Positions 44,602 to 53,111 are shown, numbered from the stretch's first letter. The stretch: 64,000 bases of DNA from Candidatus Poribacteria bacterium (GCA_028821605.1 JAPPFM010000048.1:24218-88217); one strand, 5' to 3'. Numbers and translations are program-made. Notes: generated by a model from the letters alone, not told the origin.

Positions 44602-47024
44602 AAACCACACTATCTTCGATTTTAGTTGTACTTTTGGCGATATTTACTGTTGCAGCAAACACCTTTGCACAAGACTACACAACGTTGGGATTACCCGAAG
44701 GTGCTAAAGCACGTCTCGGCAAAGGTAAGATAAATCAAATAAAGTATTCTCCCGACGGCACACGTCTGGCAGTCGTAAGTACTGTAGGTATTTGGATCTA
44801 CGACGCACAAACAGGCGAAGAACTTGAACTAATCAGAGGACATACGTCTGAAGTTAACAGCGTCTCGTTTAGTCCAGATGGCAACACCATCGCCAGCGGG
44901 GGTGAGGACCGCACTGTCCGTCTCTGGGATGCCAATACAGGTAGCCATCTCCGCACGCTCACAGGGCATAGGGATAGGGTCTTCAGCGTCTCGTTTAGTC
45001 CAGATGGCAACACCATCGCCAGCGCGGGTGCAGACAACACCGTCCGTCCCTGGGATGCCAATACAGGTAGCCATCTCCGCACGCTCACCGGACATACGAG
45101 GTCGGGCAGAAATCTTATTAGACCTGGGATTCTCAGCGTCTCGTTTAGTCCAGATGGCAACACCATCGCCAGCGGGAGTGAAGACCGCACCGTCCGTCTC
45201 TGGGATGTGAGCACGGGGCGCGAACTCCACACGCTCACAGGGCATCAAAGGGTTGGGGTCAACAGCGTCTCGTTTAGTCCAGATGGCAACACCATCGCCA
45301 GCGCGGGTGCAGACAACACCGTCCGTCTCTGGGATGCAAACACGGGTGATCCTCTCCGCACGCTCACCGAGCATAGGACGACGGTCACCAGCGTAGCGTT
45401 TAGTTCGGATGGGAAGACGATGGTCAGCGGGAGTGCGGACAACACTGTTCGTCTGTGGGATGCCAACACGGGGCGCGAACTCCGCAAGTTCAGCGGGCAT
45501 ACGGAAGGGGTCATCGGCGTAGCGTTTAGTCCTGATGGTACGCGCATCGCCAGCGGGAGTGGTGGTCGATTCGGCCGTTGGGGAGGTTGGGATTACGCCG
45601 TACATCTCTGGGATGCAAACACGGGGAGTCATCTTCGTACGCTCAACGGGCATAGGGATCGAGTCAACAGCCTATCGTTTAGTCCCGATGGTGCCACCCT
45701 CGCCAGCGGGAGTTATGACGACACTGCCCGTCTCTGGGATGTGAATACAGGTAGCCATCTCCGCACGCTCGACGGACATACCGATTGGATCAGAGATGTA
45801 TCGTTTAGTCCAGATGGAACGACCATCGCAACCGCGAGTGGTGACAACACCGTGCGTCTCTGGGATGCAAACACGGGGCGCGAGCTCCGCATACTCAAAG
45901 GGCATACGACTTGGGTCAGAAGTGCATCGTTTAGTCCGGATGGAAAGACCATCGTCAGCGGGAGTTATGACGACACTGCCCGTCTCTGGGATGCAAACAC
46001 AGGTAGCGAACTCCGCACACTCAAAGGGCATAGGGCTGGAGCCGCCAGCGTATTATTTAGTCCGGATGGAACGATCATCCTAAGCGGGAGTTATGACGGC
46101 ACCGCTCGTCTCTGGGATGCCAACACGGGTAGCGAACTCCACACGCTCACAGGGCATACGGGGGCGGTCGTCAACGTAGCGTTTAGTCCCGATGGAACGA
46201 CCGTTGCAACCGGGAGTTGGGACCGCACCGCTCGTCTGTGGGATGCAAGCACAGGCAGCCCGCTCCGCACGCTCACCGGACATACAGCTGAGGTCAACGG
46301 CATATCGTTTAGTCCGGATAGCAATACCCTCGCAACCGGGAGTTATGACGGCACCGTACTCGTATGGGAACTCAAGCCCTCCACTATACCAGATGTCCCT
46401 GAACCTATAAGACGCAAAGAGGATGTCACTGGGGATGGCACTGTTAACATCCAAGACCTTGTAGCGGTCGCAGCAAATCTTGGGCAATTGGGAGACAGTC
46501 CTGCGGATGTCAATCGTGATGGGATTGTCAATATACAGGACCTTGTCCTCGTTGCGGGTGCCTTAGACGCAAGTGATTCCGCACCCGCTCTGAATCCTCA
46601 AGCCTTCCAAACGTTTACTATCGCAGATGTAGAAAAATGGCTTCAGGAAGCCCAGCAATTGCCCCTAACAGACCCCGCTTTTCAACGCGGTATTCTCATT
46701 TTGGAACAACTCCTTGCAACATTAACACCGAAACAGACCGCTTTATTGCCGAACTACCCGAATCCGTTTAATCCAGAAACATGGATACCGTATCAGTTGT
46801 CAAAACCCGCGAATGTCAATATCTCTATCTATACTGCAGAGGGGACGTTAGTGTGGAGACTTGCGTTAGGCACTCAAGGAGCGGGAATCTATGAATCGCG
46901 TAGCCGTGCAGCGTATTGGAATGGCAGAAATACTGACGGCGAACCCGTTGCGAGCGGTCTGTATCTTTACACGCTTACCGCCGGGGATTTCTCAGCGACG
47001 CGGCGGATGGTGATTTTGAAGTAG
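44598..47024 (+). CDS. Secreted WD40 protein (about 13 repeats) with dockerin-like repeats and T9SS-type tail
   Basis: An 808-residue exported protein with a signal peptide ending near NTFAQ. About thirteen WD40 repeats of the form GHRDRVFSVSFSPDGNTIAS then TVRLWDANTG follow, probably two propellers. After that come two EF-hand-like dockerin repeats (DVTGDGTVNIQDLV, DVNRDGIVNIQDLV) and a C-terminal domain with NYPNPFNPETWIPYQL ending SATRRMVILK, as in 38540-40555. At DNA level several repeats are almost identical; a 39-nt block starting near GCGTCTCGTTTAGTCCAGAT occurs four times, so the array has expanded recently. Its start overlaps the LamG stop (ATGA). Confidence 0.88.
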   Translation: MKTTLSSILVVLLAIFTVAANTFAQDYTTLGLPEGAKARLGKGKINQIKYSPDGTRLAVVSTVGIWIYDAQTGEELELIRGHTSEVNSVSFSPDGNTIASGGEDRTVRLWDANTGSHLRTLTGHRDRVFSVSFSPDGNTIASAGADNTVRPWDANTGSHLRTLTGHTRSGRNLIRPGILSVSFSPDGNTIASGSEDRTVRLWDVSTGRELHTLTGHQRVGVNSVSFSPDGNTIASAGADNTVRLWDANTGDPLRTLTEHRTTVTSVAFSSDGKTMVSGSADNTVRLWDANTGRELRKFSGHTEGVIGVAFSPDGTRIASGSGGRFGRWGGWDYAVHLWDANTGSHLRTLNGHRDRVNSLSFSPDGATLASGSYDDTARLWDVNTGSHLRTLDGHTDWIRDVSFSPDGTTIATASGDNTVRLWDANTGRELRILKGHTTWVRSASFSPDGKTIVSGSYDDTARLWDANTGSELRTLKGHRAGAASVLFSPDGTIILSGSYDGTARLWDANTGSELHTLTGHTGAVVNVAFSPDGTTVATGSWDRTARLWDASTGSPLRTLTGHTAEVNGISFSPDSNTLATGSYDGTVLVWELKPSTIPDVPEPIRRKEDVTGDGTVNIQDLVAVAANLGQLGDSPADVNRDGIVNIQDLVLVAGALDASDSAPALNPQAFQTFTIADVEKWLQEAQQLPLTDPAFQRGILILEQLLATLTPKQTALLPNYPNPFNPETWIPYQLSKPANVNISIYTAEGTLVWRLALGTQGAGIYESRSRAAYWNGRNTDGEPVASGLYLYTLTAGDFSATRRMVILK

Positions 47025-47099
47025 CGGCGGTTACGGCAGTCGGCAAACTGTCAATCTTTTCTACTGACGACTGACTGCCTCTTAACTGATAACTATTTC

Positions 47100-47139
47100 C
47101 AAATTATGCAACCTTTCCATTCCAAAAGCGCGTCTTTAG
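47100..47139 (+). promoter_or_regulatory. Conserved ECF-type promoter element, copy D
   Basis: CAAATTATGCAACC, then 17 nt, then CGTCTTTAG (47131-47139). This copy lacks most of the upstream A/T tract but has the best match to a classical ECF promoter, AACC with CGTC. A GAAGGG follows 5 nt later, as in copy A. Confidence 0.5.
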
Positions 47140-47250
47140 TGTTGAAGGGACTATCATATATAACCACATTCAAGATATAATGCATTATGTCAAACTTACG
47201 CGTCAGAAGCGAGAAATTAAATTCTCATAACAGATAGTGTGCCAATTTTT

Positions 47251-47321
47251 AGATTAAAAATCAGACTTTTTCCGTTTTTTTCAAATTATGCACACTTCCC
47301 GCCCTAAAAATGTGTCTTTAA
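47251..47321 (+). promoter_or_regulatory. Conserved ECF-type promoter element, copy E
   Basis: GATTAAAAATCAGACTTTTT is followed by CAAATTATGCACAC and, 17 nt after GCACAC (47290-47295), TGTCTTTAA (47313-47321). It lies 241 nt before the Kelch-type sigma gene and 112 nt downstream of copy D. Confidence 0.6.
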
Positions 47322-47562
47322 TAATAGAAGGGGTAATAATAGAAGGGGTTCTAAAAAATCTCATTAAATTGTATATCATAATCTGTAGGGGTAGGTCTTG
47401 TACCTACCCTGCCCGTGCGGTGATATGTCTGTAGGAGTAGGTCTTGGGTTCTCCTACCCAGCTGCTTCTTTTTCCTTACCTAAGCGTTGTTTTTGTAGGA
47501 TAACTTATAATGGGAGTGTAGGTACAACTAAATCTGTTCGTGTATCATGGAGGATTGTGACG

Positions 47563-49470
47563 GTGCAAAATGATGTTCAACTGATTCGCAGAATTCTGTC
47601 AGGCGACGATGATGCCTTCGATACTTTAGTCCGAAGACACCAAAAGGGTGTTCACGCACTTGCATGGCGGAAGGTTAAAGATTTTCACTATGCAGAAGAG
47701 ATTACGCAGGATACCTTTCTTCAAGCATACAAGAAACTCTCGACACTCAAAAATCCGAATCAATTTGCCGGGTGGCTCTATGTCATCGCAAATCGGCTTT
47801 GCATTAATTGGCTCCAAAGACACAAACCTGCGCTGCAATCGCTGGAGGACACACCTATGGAAGAAATAGAAGAATCTTCTTATATCCATTATACGTCGGA
47901 ACAACGCGAAGCAGAAGGGACCGAGCATCGCCATGAAATCGCCGAAAAACTTCTGTCAAAACTGCCAGAGAGCGAGCGTACGGTAATGACGCTCCACTAT
48001 CTCGGTGAAATGACGGCAAAGGAGATAAGCAAATTCTTAGGGGTCTCAGTAAACACGATTACAAACCGACTCTGGCGGGCGCGAAAGCGTTTGCGGGAGG
48101 ACCAAGAACTTCTGGTTCAGGAAGTTCTCGGTGGTGTACAGTTCCCCGCCAACCTAACGGAGAACATCATGCGGCAAGTGGCTGACCTGAAACCGATACC
48201 ACCTCCGGTTGCAAAACCCATGCTCCCGTGGGGTGCCTTCGGTATTGCAACGCTTCTGGTTGTCTTTCTATTAGGCGCGACGCACCAACACCTCGTCCAC
48301 TTTCAAAAGCCGTATAGTTTCGAGGCACTCTCCGAACCCACGGTTGAAATTGTTGATACCTTCGTCGTTCTTGATATTGATTCAAAACCCGACCTACGGA
48401 ACCAGATCGGACGCGCGACGTCCGCGAATAAAAACATCGGGGCAGGACTACAGACCCCTGATACGCCTCCGGTCTCCGAGACGCGAGCGAATTCTTTCAG
48501 ATTTCCTACAGCGCAATGGACGCGAAAAGCGGACATGCCAACAGCCCGGTCTGACTTTTCTACCTCGGTTGTAGATGGCAAAATATTCGCGATAGGGGGC
48601 GGAGTTCAGCTCAAACTGGACGAATTTGGGGACATGACGCTTTCAAAAGTAGAAATGTACGACCCGGAAACGGATACATGGGAACAAAGAACGAATATGC
48701 CCACACCTCGGTCTGCTGTATCTACCTCGGTTGTGGATGGCAAAATATTCGCCATTGGTGGCGCACAAATGAAGAAAATTAAGCACTCCAGGGGTTGGGG
48801 ACTTGAGAGTAAAAAACTTACAACCGTAGAAATGTATGATCCGGCTACAGACACATGGACGCAGAAAGCGGATATGCCGACACCTCGCTCTTTCCTTTCT
48901 ACCTCGGTTATGGATGGGAAAATCTATGCCATTGGTGGGATGTCAAGCTCCAATGAAAAGTGGCGGTTGGAAACTGTGGAGATATATGATCCATTGACAG
49001 ACACATGGGCAAAAGCCAAAGATATAACCCATCCACGTTCTTGTACGGCAATCAGTGTTGTGAATGGAGAAATGTACGCTATCGGGGGAAGGGGATGGTC
49101 GGGGATTCAGAACGAGCCAGATCCGTATCTTTCCAGCGTTGAAGTGTTCAACCTAAAAACGAATCAATGGCAGAAAAGAACAGAGATGCCTGCTCCGAAA
49201 ACGAGCCACACAGCAAGCGTAATTGATGGGAAAATCTATGTCATCGGTGGTTACGTTGGGGAAGGTAATAAAGTTAAGAACCTCGCAACAATTGAAAGCT
49301 ACGATCCCGCAACCGACTGTTGGACCCATGAGCCGGACATGCTGATTGGAAAATCGGGACATACGACGGAAGTCATTGATGGGAAAATCTATATCTTTGG
49401 GGGATCCAGTCACTTTGGTAAAGATCCACTTACAAGTGTCGAGGTTTACGATCCAAGAGCAGTTCCTTAG
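47563..49470 (+). CDS. Membrane-tethered ECF sigma factor with Kelch propeller
   Basis: A 635-residue fusion whose first 250 residues match the sigma factors at 30377 and 36247: region 2 (YAEEITQDTFLQAYKKL), region 4 (LPESERTVMTLHYLGEMT, then VSVNTITNRLWRARKRL), one membrane helix, and the linker PYSFEALSEPTVEIVDT. The extracytoplasmic part is different: six Kelch repeats (MPTARSDFSTSVVDGKIFAI, VEMYDPETDTWEQ and so on), a six-bladed propeller. I choose GTG at 47563, 9 nt after GGAGG; a GTG at 47557 is also possible. In the paralogs an ATG stands where this gene has ACG. Two promoter-like elements precede it. Confidence 0.85.
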   Translation: MQNDVQLIRRILSGDDDAFDTLVRRHQKGVHALAWRKVKDFHYAEEITQDTFLQAYKKLSTLKNPNQFAGWLYVIANRLCINWLQRHKPALQSLEDTPMEEIEESSYIHYTSEQREAEGTEHRHEIAEKLLSKLPESERTVMTLHYLGEMTAKEISKFLGVSVNTITNRLWRARKRLREDQELLVQEVLGGVQFPANLTENIMRQVADLKPIPPPVAKPMLPWGAFGIATLLVVFLLGATHQHLVHFQKPYSFEALSEPTVEIVDTFVVLDIDSKPDLRNQIGRATSANKNIGAGLQTPDTPPVSETRANSFRFPTAQWTRKADMPTARSDFSTSVVDGKIFAIGGGVQLKLDEFGDMTLSKVEMYDPETDTWEQRTNMPTPRSAVSTSVVDGKIFAIGGAQMKKIKHSRGWGLESKKLTTVEMYDPATDTWTQKADMPTPRSFLSTSVMDGKIYAIGGMSSSNEKWRLETVEIYDPLTDTWAKAKDITHPRSCTAISVVNGEMYAIGGRGWSGIQNEPDPYLSSVEVFNLKTNQWQKRTEMPAPKTSHTASVIDGKIYVIGGYVGEGNKVKNLATIESYDPATDCWTHEPDMLIGKSGHTTEVIDGKIYIFGGSSHFGKDPLTSVEVYDPRAVP

Positions 49471-50010
49471 CGCGTTAATTTAGAACCCAAGTTGCTACCA
49501 ACGGATTTTTGGCATTCTAACACGGTTTTTCGGATACTTTCCTCACCCCGTAGGGGTGCTATGTCTATAGAAAGGGCGTATTTACGCGACCGCACTCCGT
49601 ATGAAGATTAAGAATTTAATCGGGTAATGTAGGTGTCCATTGTCTGAAGCAGGATTTACAGGATTCGAGGATTTGCAGGATAATAGAACCGTCTTGATTG
49701 AGAACTGCTGTTTATAGAATTACCCAAATATTTTCTTAAACTTCATTAGGAGTGCTATTGCTTCGCAGTGAGAATAAATACGTGGCAACTTGCGTTATAG
49801 TAAAATCCGAAAATATGTTTACAGTTCGTCAGGGAACAACACCCACCGACGCTGGCGAGGTTTGCAACCTCGCATCAAGGAACAAACACCCCACCGACGC
49901 TGGCGAGGTTTGATGAAATTTAAATAAATACTTCGGTAATGTTATCTAGAAAAAATGTTGTAGGGGCAGGTCTTGTACCTGCCCGCAATTACTATAATAA
50001 AATATTTGGG
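49471..50010. other. 540-bp repeat-rich intergenic stretch
   Basis: No gene was seen. It holds a CCCCGTAGGGG box (49551), an inverted copy of the 28-nt repeat (49603-49630), and a block with GCAGGATTTACAGGATTC that is an inverted copy of 51369-51470. A left half of a TATAGTAAAATCC element (from about 49799) with two GCTGGCGAGG boxes follows, then a GGGGCAGGTCTTGTACCTGC hairpin (49964-49984). Confidence 0.6.
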
Positions 50011-51368
50011 CTGATATTTCTCAGAAGTTATGCGAAAGCCATAGTTATCAAGGTTCTTTTGGTATTATTTCATGAAAATGCGCCATGAGTTCAATGAGTG
50101 TCTGTCTTTCTCCTGTGAGTTGAAGTTGTATTTGATGAAATGTGCGTCGTTCTGAGATGCTGATTTGTAGCAACATCAGATAGCTGATGGTTTTTATCCC
50201 GAGGCTGACATAAGCACCTTCTCTGCTTTGTAGACTCATGGTAGAGACGTGTAGGTTGGATTTGAAATACCGCCAAAACTGTTCAATACCGTGGTGTTGT
50301 CTCCAAATCCTCAATGCCTCACAGGTGCGTAAGGGGTTGCCAAAGACTAAGAGCGTTCGTATCTTGCCTCTATCACGAAAAAACACGACGATACACGCGC
50401 CAAATGTTCGACTCATTGCCTTGGCACGATAGACGGGTTTATCACACCCCCATTGATCTTCGCGCAACTCTATATGCTTTTTATGCGCCGAAAGTTTCGC
50501 GGTTGTATCACCGATGGTCATAACATAGTTGTTTTTTCCGTGAATGAGTATTGAAGTAAATCCTAAATCCGATAAAGCATCAACAAGTTTTCGGCTGCCA
50601 TACCATGAATCGAAGGTGATCGGATACTTTCTCAGATCTATCCCTTGGGTATCAAAGCAGTCTAAGACTTCTTTGATCATGGTGATAACAAGAGTAGGTT
50701 TATCCGTGTTGCCACGTCCCTGTTTACTGACCAGACGCATGTCTAAGGGGATAACACTGTCGCCAACCTTCAGGGTGATGCCTAAGACGTTCTGACACCA
50801 GATAGAAGACTTCTGTTTTGACGAGTAGTAGTTTGAACAATAAGCCAGCGCGTCTGCTTCGCGAGGGAGATTGGTATCATCAACACTCACAGTAATACGC
50901 CGCCGCGATTGCGTTGAAGCACTTTTATTTTCTGCGTCTTTGATGAAATCAAGTGCCATCGCACATCCGAGTCGCAGATTTAAAGACTTAGCGTGATAGA
51001 GACTCAGTGAACCTATCGTCCGATAAAGACGGGCTTTTGGAAGTTTCAAAGCGTCAGCAACTTGATTCGGGTTGTAAAGTCCAAAGAGATGGCACACACA
51101 GAGTAAAAGGAGCGTCTCAACGATTTGCTGAGTCATCCGTTGAAAGTAAGAAGAAAGAAGGTCTTGAAAAAAGATTGTAGATTTGATAATCTTATGACGC
51201 ATGAGGTGTCCGCCTAAGTTGACCTAAAGGTGGTTCTTTGAGTCATTAGGATGTCATCTCATGCGCTAAAAATCAAGCAACTTTTTTCAAACCCATCGCA
51301 TTTTCACCTTGCTATACCTGTCATCTCTTGATGATTACTGCCTCCTTGATAACTCTGATAAATATCAG
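50011..51368 (-). mobile_element. Complete insertion sequence, 1358 bp, 5-bp target duplication
   Basis: The terminal inverted repeats are CTGATATTTCTCAGAA at the left end (from 50011) and, read inward from the right end (51368), CTGATATTTATCAGAG; both continue with GTTAT after allowing one extra base. TTGGG flanks both sides (50006-50010 and 51369-51373) as the target duplication. Joining the flanks restores AATATTTGGGTAATTC, whose reverse complement is present at about 49716-49731, so the insertion site can be reconstructed. Confidence 0.85.
50048..51202 (-). CDS. IS4-like DDE transposase
   Basis: A 384-residue transposase, apparently intact. The DDE residues are visible in VSVDDTNLPRE, ITFDSWYGSRK and HHGIEQFWRYFK; the last (E plus six residues to K) matches the YREK-like region of IS4-superfamily enzymes. 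A helical DNA-binding part at the N-terminus includes NQVADALKLPKARLYRTIG. I assign IS4-like with moderate certainty; related groups such as ISH3 or IS701 remain possible. It starts ATGCGTCATAAG and fills most of the 1358-bp element. Confidence 0.82.
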   Translation of the reverse strand: MRHKIIKSTIFFQDLLSSYFQRMTQQIVETLLLLCVCHLFGLYNPNQVADALKLPKARLYRTIGSLSLYHAKSLNLRLGCAMALDFIKDAENKSASTQSRRRITVSVDDTNLPREADALAYCSNYYSSKQKSSIWCQNVLGITLKVGDSVIPLDMRLVSKQGRGNTDKPTLVITMIKEVLDCFDTQGIDLRKYPITFDSWYGSRKLVDALSDLGFTSILIHGKNNYVMTIGDTTAKLSAHKKHIELREDQWGCDKPVYRAKAMSRTFGACIVVFFRDRGKIRTLLVFGNPLRTCEALRIWRQHHGIEQFWRYFKSNLHVSTMSLQSREGAYVSLGIKTISYLMLLQISISERRTFHQIQLQLTGERQTLIELMAHFHEIIPKEP

Positions 51369-52067
51369 TTGGGTAATTCTATAAAGCACAGTTCTCACTC
51401 AAGAAGACTCCATAATCCTGTGAATCCTTAGAATCCTGTAAATCCTGCTTCAGACGATGAACACCGCGCACGCCACAATTTCCGCGTCCTCCGTGTTCTC
51501 CGTGATTCAGACAATCAACACATACATTACCCGTTTAATTTATTAATCTTCATACGGGGTGCTATGTCTATGCATAGGTGGCAACTTGCGTTATTTAATA
51601 AGTTGCTTTTTCCGAGGGTTTCTGATAAAGTATCAAGCAAGTGTGGAACCAAGAAAAAGCAACCCGCTTTTTTAGTTTCAAATAGGGGATGCCGCCCCCT
51701 ATTTCCCTACCGATATTCCATCATTTTTTGGCAACTTCAAACAAGCGAAAACATAGTAAATACAAGGGTTTAGAACACTTTTTAGCAACTTTCACAAGTC
51801 CACAACGACTAATTCCGTTTATAGTAAAATCCGAAAATATGTTTACAGCTCGTCAGGGAACAAAACCCCACCGCCGCTGGCGAGGTTTGGAACCTCGCCC
51901 TTATGTTAGTGTATAGGTAATTAGGGATTTTACTATAATAAATCCGAACTTCCTTCAGTTTGCACAATATTGTAAGCATAAGAGTGTACAGAGTGATGTT
52001 TGATAATTAACCAACGCACCTTAACCTTGGCTGTTAGTGCAGCTATTTTTGAAATGAGGGGTTCCTA
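51369..52067. other. 699-bp repeat-rich intergenic stretch
   Basis: It holds the inverted partner of 49603-49731, the AATCCTGTAAATCCTGCTTC repeat (also near 53585), a copy of the 28-nt repeat (51529-51556), the MITE at 51819-51938, and the leader of the PD40 gene. In that leader GCACAA and TGTAC are 17 nt apart near 51973, only weakly like the promoter element. No gene was seen. Confidence 0.55.
51819..51938. mobile_element. MITE, TATAGTAAAATCC family
   Basis: TTATAGTAAAATCC (51819-51832) and its exact complement GGATTTTACTATAA (51925-51938) are the ends of a 120-bp element with the GCTGGCGAGGTTTG / AACCTCGCC hairpin inside. It is the clearest member of the family. Confidence 0.75.
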
Positions 52068-53105
52068 ATGGACACACGTCGCTTGACTTTTCTGTTTTCG
52101 GTAATAATTCTTCTATCGGGTATTTGCCCGAATCTGCTCTGTTGGGCAGAAGGTATGATCGTCTACGCCTATCGCGGGACGACCTACGTGATACATCCCA
52201 ATGATACCGTACCTACACCTACGCGCATTACGGAAGAAGGTATTTCGACACCTTCGCCGGATGGTCGCTTTTTGGCAGCCGTAGACGGCGATCCTGACCG
52301 CCGTAATGTTCTTCATATCCGAGACCTTCGCACCGGTAAGAAAATCCGTTCCATCATGTTGCAAGTCCATTCCTACGTCGATATTTCTTGGTCGCCGGAT
52401 GGGCGTTGGATTGTGTATGCTGGCAGTCAGCAAAAGATAAGAGGCGGACGCGATGTGAACACAGAAATTTTTCTAATTTCACCGGATGGACGACAGAAAC
52501 GAAAGTTACCCCACCCAATTGGCGAAAGACCGACAGGTTTCGTCTGGGCACCAGATGCGCAATCCGTGTTCTACAATCTCACTTCAACGGACAGGCATCA
52601 GGAGATCTGGGAGTCGAATGTCAATGGTCAGGAAAAAGCCAAAAAACATTTGCCATTCCATGAACGTGCGGGTTTTTTAAGCCGTTACCCGTTCTACAGT
52701 TTTTCCCCGGACGGTAAAAAGATTGCCTACACACCGCTTCATGAAGGCGTATTTGTTGCGGATATTGATGGCGGGAACCACGAAAAAGTCGTCGATCAGA
52801 TTCAAGAAGGCATATTTATTGTCAATGCTAATGGGATAAACCTCTTAGAAAAAGCCAATCGCGACCTGCGACAGTTTTTTCAAGTAGATTGGTCCCCGAA
52901 TGGCAAATATCTTGTATTCTCTGTTGATACAGGTTTTGGTAATTTTGGGCTTTACATCTATTCCTTTGCGTCCCAGAAAGTGCGACGTTTAGTGCTTTTG
53001 CCGGATAGTCTCCCTATTTTACCACGTTGGGTTGGTGATTCGCTGCCAGTGGAACCGTTAAACAAGATGACTGTGACGTGGGGAGCCATCAAGGTTTCAA
53101 ATTGA
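52068..53105 (+). CDS. Secreted PD40-like beta-propeller with WG-K tail
   Basis: A 345-residue exported protein: signal peptide MDTRRLTFLFSVIILLSGIC, cleaved near CWA. Blades are more diverged than in the other PD40 proteins but still show ISWSPDGRWIVYAGSQ, TEIFLISPDGRQKRKL, FSFSPDGKKIAYTPL-like and VDWSPNGKYLVFSVD patterns. It ends NKMTVTWGAIKVSN, a member of the common tail. The gene stands alone between repeat regions. It starts 15 nt after a GAGGGG and has no clear copy of the conserved promoter block. Confidence 0.75.
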   Translation: MDTRRLTFLFSVIILLSGICPNLLCWAEGMIVYAYRGTTYVIHPNDTVPTPTRITEEGISTPSPDGRFLAAVDGDPDRRNVLHIRDLRTGKKIRSIMLQVHSYVDISWSPDGRWIVYAGSQQKIRGGRDVNTEIFLISPDGRQKRKLPHPIGERPTGFVWAPDAQSVFYNLTSTDRHQEIWESNVNGQEKAKKHLPFHERAGFLSRYPFYSFSPDGKKIAYTPLHEGVFVADIDGGNHEKVVDQIQEGIFIVNANGINLLEKANRDLRQFFQVDWSPNGKYLVFSVDTGFGNFGLYIYSFASQKVRRLVLLPDSLPILPRWVGDSLPVEPLNKMTVTWGAIKVSN

Positions 53106-53111
53106 TCTGTC

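Larger units (their letters stand above)
47025..47562. other. 538-bp leader region with two promoter-like copies
   Basis: It holds promoter-like elements D (47100-47139) and E (47251-47321). Between 47384 and 47462 are two GTAGGTCTTG hairpins of the widespread GGGGCAGGTCTTGTACCTGC family. An in-frame extension of the sigma gene to 47398 crosses these hairpins and is rejected. Confidence 0.6.

Noticed and set aside
44829..45653. Long open frame on the minus strand opposite the WD40 repeats (274 codons)
   Set aside because: It mirrors the repetitive codons of the real WD40 gene, has no family resemblance and shifts with the repeat period; an artefact of the opposite strand.
47398..47562. Extended N-terminus of the Kelch sigma factor
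   Set aside because: It translates intergenic hairpins, and the two paralogs begin at the equivalent of 47560.
51973..52000. A sixth copy of the conserved promoter before the PD40 gene at 52068
   Set aside because: Only GCACAA and TGTA with 17-nt spacing match; the A/T tract, TTATGCA and CTTTAA parts are missing.
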